9,109 nt of DNA from an uncultured Clostridia bacterium (GTDB taxonomy: Bacteria > Bacillota > Clostridia > Christensenellales > Borkfalkiaceae): assembly GCA_900548845.1 (NCBI GenBank), contig URMI01000026.1:1-9109 (forward strand). The letters run 5' to 3'. The notes under the pieces are model-generated. The model searched no databases. It was not told where the DNA came from and saw only the letters and a program-made list of their open reading frames with translations. Position numbers and translations under genes: made by a program. Position 1 is the stretch's first letter. Each line of letters starts with the position of its first letter. This document shows, piece by piece, positions 6,003 through 9,109 of the stretch.

Positions 6003-7186
6003 AAGACATCAAAAAAATGCTCAAAGCGCAGGCAAAAGACGTCCTCCCGGACGAAAAACTCAGAGAGAGCATCAAGCAAGAGCTCGGCTATGATGCAGGG
6101 ACGGCGGACGCGCTCGTCCTTGCGCGCGCCGACGGCGGTACCGAGGAGAAGAAGGGAAAACATAAGGTGATGATCCCGCTCGTCGCGATCGCCGTCATCC
6201 TGCTCGTGCTTGCCATCGTGCTCCCTCTCGCCCTTCCGGGAAGTTCGCCTACGGTACTTCCGGGCGGCAATAAGTTTGCAGATATCACGAACGCGGACTC
6301 CTTTTATGCGTACGGCGCAGCTTCCGTGGGTTCCCTTCTCGCTTCCGAAAGCGATGCTTCCCCCGTCCGCGCGATGAAGGACGGGGCTGCGCGGGAAGAG
6401 AAGCATATCGAAACGGTCAACCGCTATATGGCGCTCGTCGAGGGGCTTCTGAGCGAAGACGCCATCGAGACGACCGCCGTCGAAGGCAATGAGGAATATC
6501 GATACGGCATGAAGATCGGCTATACCGACCTTTTGGGCAACGCCGCGCACTACACCCTCTACTACAACAAGCACTTTTTGAATGCCAATCAGAAGGAGGA
6601 GGACGAAAAAGAGGAAGAGTATGCGATCGAAGGCGTGCTCGTTGCCGAAGGCAGGACTTATCCCGTCAGCGGCAATTACGAGACGGAGAGCGAAGAAGAC
6701 GAAACGGAAGGCGAGCTCTTCTTCCGCGCCTATCTCGATGAGGCGAAAAGTGCGTATATCGAAGTGACGCAGGAGTACGAATCGGAAAACGAGGACGGCG
6801 AGCAGGAAGTTGAACGCGAATACGTCTATTCCCGCTATGAAAACGGGAAGCGCGTCGAGCGCACCACCGTCGAATATGAGTCGGAGGAGGGCGAGCTCGA
6901 ACTCAAACTCACCATCGAGCAGGAAAACGTGCGCGACGAACTCGTCTTCGAAAGCGCGCACCGCGATGGAGAGACGGTGCTTCTTGCCGAAGGGAAGCTC
7001 TCGGGCGAGGACGTCCGCTTTATCGTCTATATCCGCGAGGGCGGCTATCACTACGTCTTTGATGACGGCAGCTCTTCCGATCACGACCGCTACGACGACG
7101 ATCACGACGATGACGATCGGGACGATGATGACGATGATGACGATGACGACCGCCCGTGGCGCACCCGCGGCTCCGCATCGGTGTGA
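5999..7186 (+). CDS. Single-pass membrane protein, probable anti-sigma factor with acidic ectodomain
   Basis: The protein has 395 residues. A cytosolic N-terminus of about 56 residues (with LPDEKLRESIKQELGY) precedes one membrane segment, about 57-79 (VMIPLVAIAVILLVLAIVLPLAL). The long extracytoplasmic part is rich in Asp and Glu. Residues 101-356 match the divergent lipoprotein block by block: NRYMALVEGLL, LYYNK, EEYAIEGVL, YPVSG and ENGKRVERT. The C-terminus ends in a tail that is almost pure Asp (361-384). Topology and the ATGA overlap with the ECF gene, preceded by GGAGGAGG, point to an anti-sigma factor with the sigma-binding part inside the cell. No zinc-binding HxxxCxxC motif is visible, so it is not a ZAS-type anti-sigma factor. 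The role is inferred from architecture and context, not from a recognised domain. Confidence 0.8.
   Translation: MKDIKKMLKAQAKDVLPDEKLRESIKQELGYDAGTADALVLARADGGTEEKKGKHKVMIPLVAIAVILLVLAIVLPLALPGSSPTVLPGGNKFADITNADSFYAYGAASVGSLLASESDASPVRAMKDGAAREEKHIETVNRYMALVEGLLSEDAIETTAVEGNEEYRYGMKIGYTDLLGNAAHYTLYYNKHFLNANQKEEDEKEEEYAIEGVLVAEGRTYPVSGNYETESEEDETEGELFFRAYLDEAKSAYIEVTQEYESENEDGEQEVEREYVYSRYENGKRVERTTVEYESEEGELELKLTIEQENVRDELVFESAHRDGETVLLAEGKLSGEDVRFIVYIREGGYHYVFDDGSSSDHDRYDDDHDDDDRDDDDDDDDDDRPWRTRGSASV
7079..7150 (+). repeat. GAY (Asp) codon repeat encoding a poly-Asp tail
   Basis: A run of GAT and GAC codons, interrupted by a few His, Arg and Tyr codons, encodes residues 361-384 of the membrane protein. 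It includes a run of ten Asp near the end. Such near-trinucleotide repeats can change length by slippage. The lipoprotein has a comparable but shorter tract at 4691-4756, inside its domain. Confidence 0.9.
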
Positions 7187-7197
7187 CAGTTGAGATC

Positions 7198-7221
7198 CTT
7201 TGACGGGAAACTCCGTCAAAG
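7198..7221 (+). terminator. Stem-loop after the anti-sigma gene
   Basis: CTTTGACGG (7198-7206) pairs perfectly over 9 bp with CCGTCAAAG (7213-7221) around the 6-nt loop GAAACT, 11 nt after the stop codon. There is no T tract after it, so it may protect the transcript end or act together with the stronger hairpin downstream. Confidence 0.4.
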
Positions 7222-7252
7222 CTGAAAGAATTGATATGACAGAGATCAAGGA

Positions 7253-7285
7253 AAGGCCTCCCGTGCTTGCGCATCGGGAGGCCTT
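7253..7285. terminator. Bidirectional terminator hairpin between convergent genes
   Basis: AAGGCCTCCCG (7253-7263) and CGGGAGGCCTT (7275-7285) form a perfect 11-bp stem, and TGC/GCA in the loop can extend it. The outer A-T pairs give a short T stretch in both directions. It lies between the convergent anti-sigma and MgtC-family genes and can end both transcripts. It is also close to where base composition changes. Confidence 0.7.
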
Positions 7286-7310
7286 CCTCACAGATAGGGG
7301 GACATCTGAT

Positions 7311-7961
7311 TTATCCTTCCTCACACCGTTCGATGGATTTTATAAACGGATTATTTTTCATGATCTCCTGAAGCTGCGCGGAAGAATATTCCTCATCCGT
7401 GTTCAGTGTGGCGTGATATAAAGTTTCGCCGCCCTTCCGCTCGATGATCAATCGGTTAAATCGATCTGTCTGGAAAAGTTCTTTTACTTTTCCGCATTCC
7501 TCCCCTCCGTTGACAAAGCATATTTTTATTTGGAAATACTTCTTTGTACGGAATATGCGGCAGTTGAGATGGAACAGACACTGTACTGCGATAATAATGA
7601 TGGTTGCTCCCAAAGCGACTATATATAACCCGGCGCCTGCCGCCATCCCCACGCCGGAAGTTGCCCACACGCCTGCTGCAGTAGTCAGCCCGTGTATTTC
7701 ATGCTTGCGGTATATGATGATGCCCGCGCCGAGGAAACCGATGCCGGAAACGATCTGCGCCGCCACACGCGAAGCATCAGCCTCGATACTATCTCCGAAA
7801 CCGTATTTTGATACCACCATGATCAACGCCGAACCGACGCAGACGATCGTGTGCGTCCGTATGCCTGCTTCCTTGAATCTAAGTTTGCGCTCATAACCTA
7901 TGGCAAAACCCAGTATAACAGAAACAAGAATACTGATGAGATATTTCAATTCTTCAAGCAT
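7311..7961 (-). CDS. MgtC/SapB-family membrane protein
   Basis: The protein has 216 residues. The N-terminal part carries about four membrane segments (roughly 5-22, 36-52, 68-86 and 103-131) with the family signatures GYER (22-25), GIRTH (33-37), SGIGFLGAG (72-80) and GLTTAAGVW (91-99). A soluble C-terminal domain (about 140-216) resembles the ACT-like domain of MgtC. Characterised MgtC proteins are linked to survival in low magnesium and, in Salmonella, modulate the F-type ATPase; that role cannot be assumed here. The ATG at 7959-7961 follows AAGGGA. It begins 23 nt after the SGNH gene stop on the same strand, so co-transcription is likely. Base composition is lower in GC than in the left part of the window. 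Confidence 0.92.
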   Translation of the reverse strand: MLEELKYLISILVSVILGFAIGYERKLRFKEAGIRTHTIVCVGSALIMVVSKYGFGDSIEADASRVAAQIVSGIGFLGAGIIIYRKHEIHGLTTAAGVWATSGVGMAAGAGLYIVALGATIIIIAVQCLFHLNCRIFRTKKYFQIKICFVNGGEECGKVKELFQTDRFNRLIIERKGGETLYHATLNTDEEYSSAQLQEIMKNNPFIKSIERCEEG

Positions 7962-7984
7962 TTCTTAGTTCCCTTTTTTCTCTA

Positions 7985-8674
7985 TCAGAACCGCAGAGTT
8001 TGCTTTATTGTATCAAAAAGCCTATGAGCGATCTGCTCCATACCACGATCGCCCGGATGAACGGCAACTCCGACATTTTCAAACTTGCCCACCGCCTTCA
8101 TCGTATCGTCGCTTCCAAGGTCATGGATTTGTACGAAATAGTAATTCTTTTCCCCTGCGAGTTTTTTTACGAACGTATCGAAGGCAGCGTGTTCCCAAAA
8201 CAGATCTGTGCATATAACAGTTTTTCCGCCTGCGGCGAGTTTGCCCGCAAGATATGTGTAACTTTCTTCAAACTGTTCTATTCTGTCAAAAAGGCGCGCG
8301 TTCTCGCCCAGCCTTATCACGGCTATATCGGCGGGATATTCTATCGCGCTTTTATACTTTCCGTGAAGAAGCGAAATATCGCAGGAACGCTCCCATTCGC
8401 TTAAATTCGCGATACAATATCCGCACTTTATCCCGATCCCATTCATCAACGCGACAAGCTTGTGAACATAGTCGTTCTGACGGGCCGAAGCCGCCATTCC
8501 CCAATCGCCGTACCACCCGAGCCCGGGGGCGGGCGCATGCCGCGTTATCGAATTGCCGAGAAATAAAATCCTGAATTCCGCGCCGCTGTCATCACAGATA
8601 CAAACGCTTTCTTTCTCACTCAGCTGCCCCGTTGCAGGAACAGAATTCAACGAAAAATCATTTGAGACATCCAC
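7985..8674 (-). CDS. SGNH/GDSL-type hydrolase, carbohydrate-esterase-like
   Basis: The protein has 229 residues. The block I nucleophile motif is FLGNSIT (38-44, Ser42). RLGEN at 121-125 occupies the block III position with Asn125, and HPGDRG with His206 marks block V. The Asp usually three residues before the catalytic His is Val203 here. Members often act as esterases on acetylated glycans, but the substrate cannot be read from the sequence. No signal peptide is visible. The start is a GTG at 8672-8674 with GGAG about 10 nt upstream, inside the end of the glycosidase gene; the gap between stop and start is one base, so the genes are translationally coupled. This pairing with a glycosidase suggests joint action on a decorated glycan. 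Confidence 0.8.
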   Translation of the reverse strand: MDVSNDFSLNSVPATGQLSEKESVCICDDSGAEFRILFLGNSITRHAPAPGLGWYGDWGMAASARQNDYVHKLVALMNGIGIKCGYCIANLSEWERSCDISLLHGKYKSAIEYPADIAVIRLGENARLFDRIEQFEESYTYLAGKLAAGGKTVICTDLFWEHAAFDTFVKKLAGEKNYYFVQIHDLGSDDTMKAVGKFENVGVAVHPGDRGMEQIAHRLFDTIKQTLRF

Positions 8675-8675
8675 T

Positions 8676-9100
8676 TCACATCATCTCCGATACAAGCATA
8701 TTAAAACTGAGAAATCCCGGATGCATAAACGGCTTGCCGCTGTCAGGATGATAACTTTCAAACAGATCGCCGTACCTTTCAAGTGAATTTTCCATCAGGG
8801 CAACCGTACGTCGGGCAACCTCTTTTGAAAGTTCTGTCTTGCCATAATTTTTCAGCCCTTGATAGACGCAGTAATTTGCCACCGTCCAAACGGGGCCGAG
8901 CCAGTTTGACGGATTGCCTCTGCTGTTTTGAAGGCAATACATTTTTTCGTTCGACGCAAGCGTTCTTATGCCGTAATTTGCCAGAAAGGAATCGTCTGCC
9001 GTCAGGTGGGTGCACATTCTTTCTGCGTGTTCGGCGCTGCATATTCCCGCGTACATAGGCAAAAAACAAGCCCATATCCGGATCTTGAGCGGCATGCTTT
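8676..9100 (-). CDS. MGH1/GH63-like glycoside hydrolase, C-terminal fragment (5' partial)
   Basis: About 140 C-terminal residues of an (alpha/alpha)6-barrel glycosidase are present. The motif NWLGPVWTVANYCVYQGLKNYG is typical of the C-terminal half of the mannosylglycerate hydrolase-like/GH63 and trehalase-like families. FESYHPDSGKPFMHPGFLSF closes the barrel. Upstream ADDSFLANYGIRTLAS also fits. The rest of the protein, including most catalytic residues, lies beyond the right edge. The ATG at 9093-9095 is not the true start: the apparent in-frame stop before it (TAA, 9099-9101) is created by the first base of a probable adapter sequence. Substrate cannot be assigned. Its stop lies one base before the GTG of the SGNH gene. 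Confidence 0.75.
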
Positions 9101-9109
9101 AGATCGGAA
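9101..9109 (+). other. Probable residual Illumina adapter sequence
   Basis: The last nine bases, AGATCGGAA, equal the first nine of the standard Illumina TruSeq adapter (AGATCGGAAGAGC). They sit exactly at the end of the window and interrupt the glycosidase reading frame with a stop codon. They are best treated as untrimmed read sequence and not as genome. Confidence 0.8.

Noticed and set aside
7079..7150. Repeated GAY units as a possible CRISPR or tandem-repeat array
   Set aside because: The units are single codons in frame within a gene, with no repeat-spacer structure.
5888..7324. Minus-strand ORF of 478 codons with a hydrophobic Ile/Val stretch that looks like a membrane segment
   Set aside because: The Ile/Val run is the reverse reading of the Asp codon repeat of the probable anti-sigma gene. 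The ORF has no ribosome binding site or recognisable domain and is fully antisense to a supported gene.

Overview
The window reads as a chromosomal segment of an endospore-forming Clostridia-type bacterium (Bacillota). The evidence is a spoIIAB-sigF pair at the left edge, strong GGAGG-type ribosome binding sites and consensus sigma-A promoters. The first 7.2 kb are clearly GC-rich. The organism cannot be named more closely from sequence reading alone.

Layout. (1) Positions 1-1138, plus strand: the end of the forespore sigma operon, with SpoIIAB (5' truncated) overlapping sigma-F. (2) Positions 1144-4149, minus strand: a DtxR-family metalloregulator with its own promoter, then a solitary type II secretion/type IV pilus-like ATPase, then an NAD-dependent Gfo/Idh/MocA protein resembling glycosidase family GH109, whose start overlaps the ATPase gene. 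(3) Positions 4256-7186: a divergent module. A minus-strand lipoprotein gene faces a plus-strand operon of an ECF sigma factor and a single-pass membrane protein (probable anti-sigma factor). The lipoprotein and the ectodomain of the membrane protein are paralogues. (4) Positions 7253-9100, minus strand and visibly lower in GC: the C-terminal part of an MGH1/GH63-like glycosidase, an SGNH esterase-like protein and an MgtC-family membrane protein, probably one operon. The last nine bases match the start of the Illumina adapter and are probably not genomic.

The most interesting part is region 3. The intergenic space holds two copies of one element, AACAA(A/T)C-N11-G(T/A)TTGTT followed by TATAG, one in front of each divergent transcription unit and each pointing toward its gene. 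Both copies also fit the layout CCAAC-N19-GTT expected of an ECF-type promoter. A near-consensus sigma-A promoter with an A-tract lies between them and would supply basal transcription of the sigma operon. I infer an autoregulated ECF/anti-sigma circuit whose regulon includes a secreted paralogue of its own sensor domain. These ectodomains are extremely acidic, which would suit sensing of a cation or a cationic envelope stress, but the signal is unknown.
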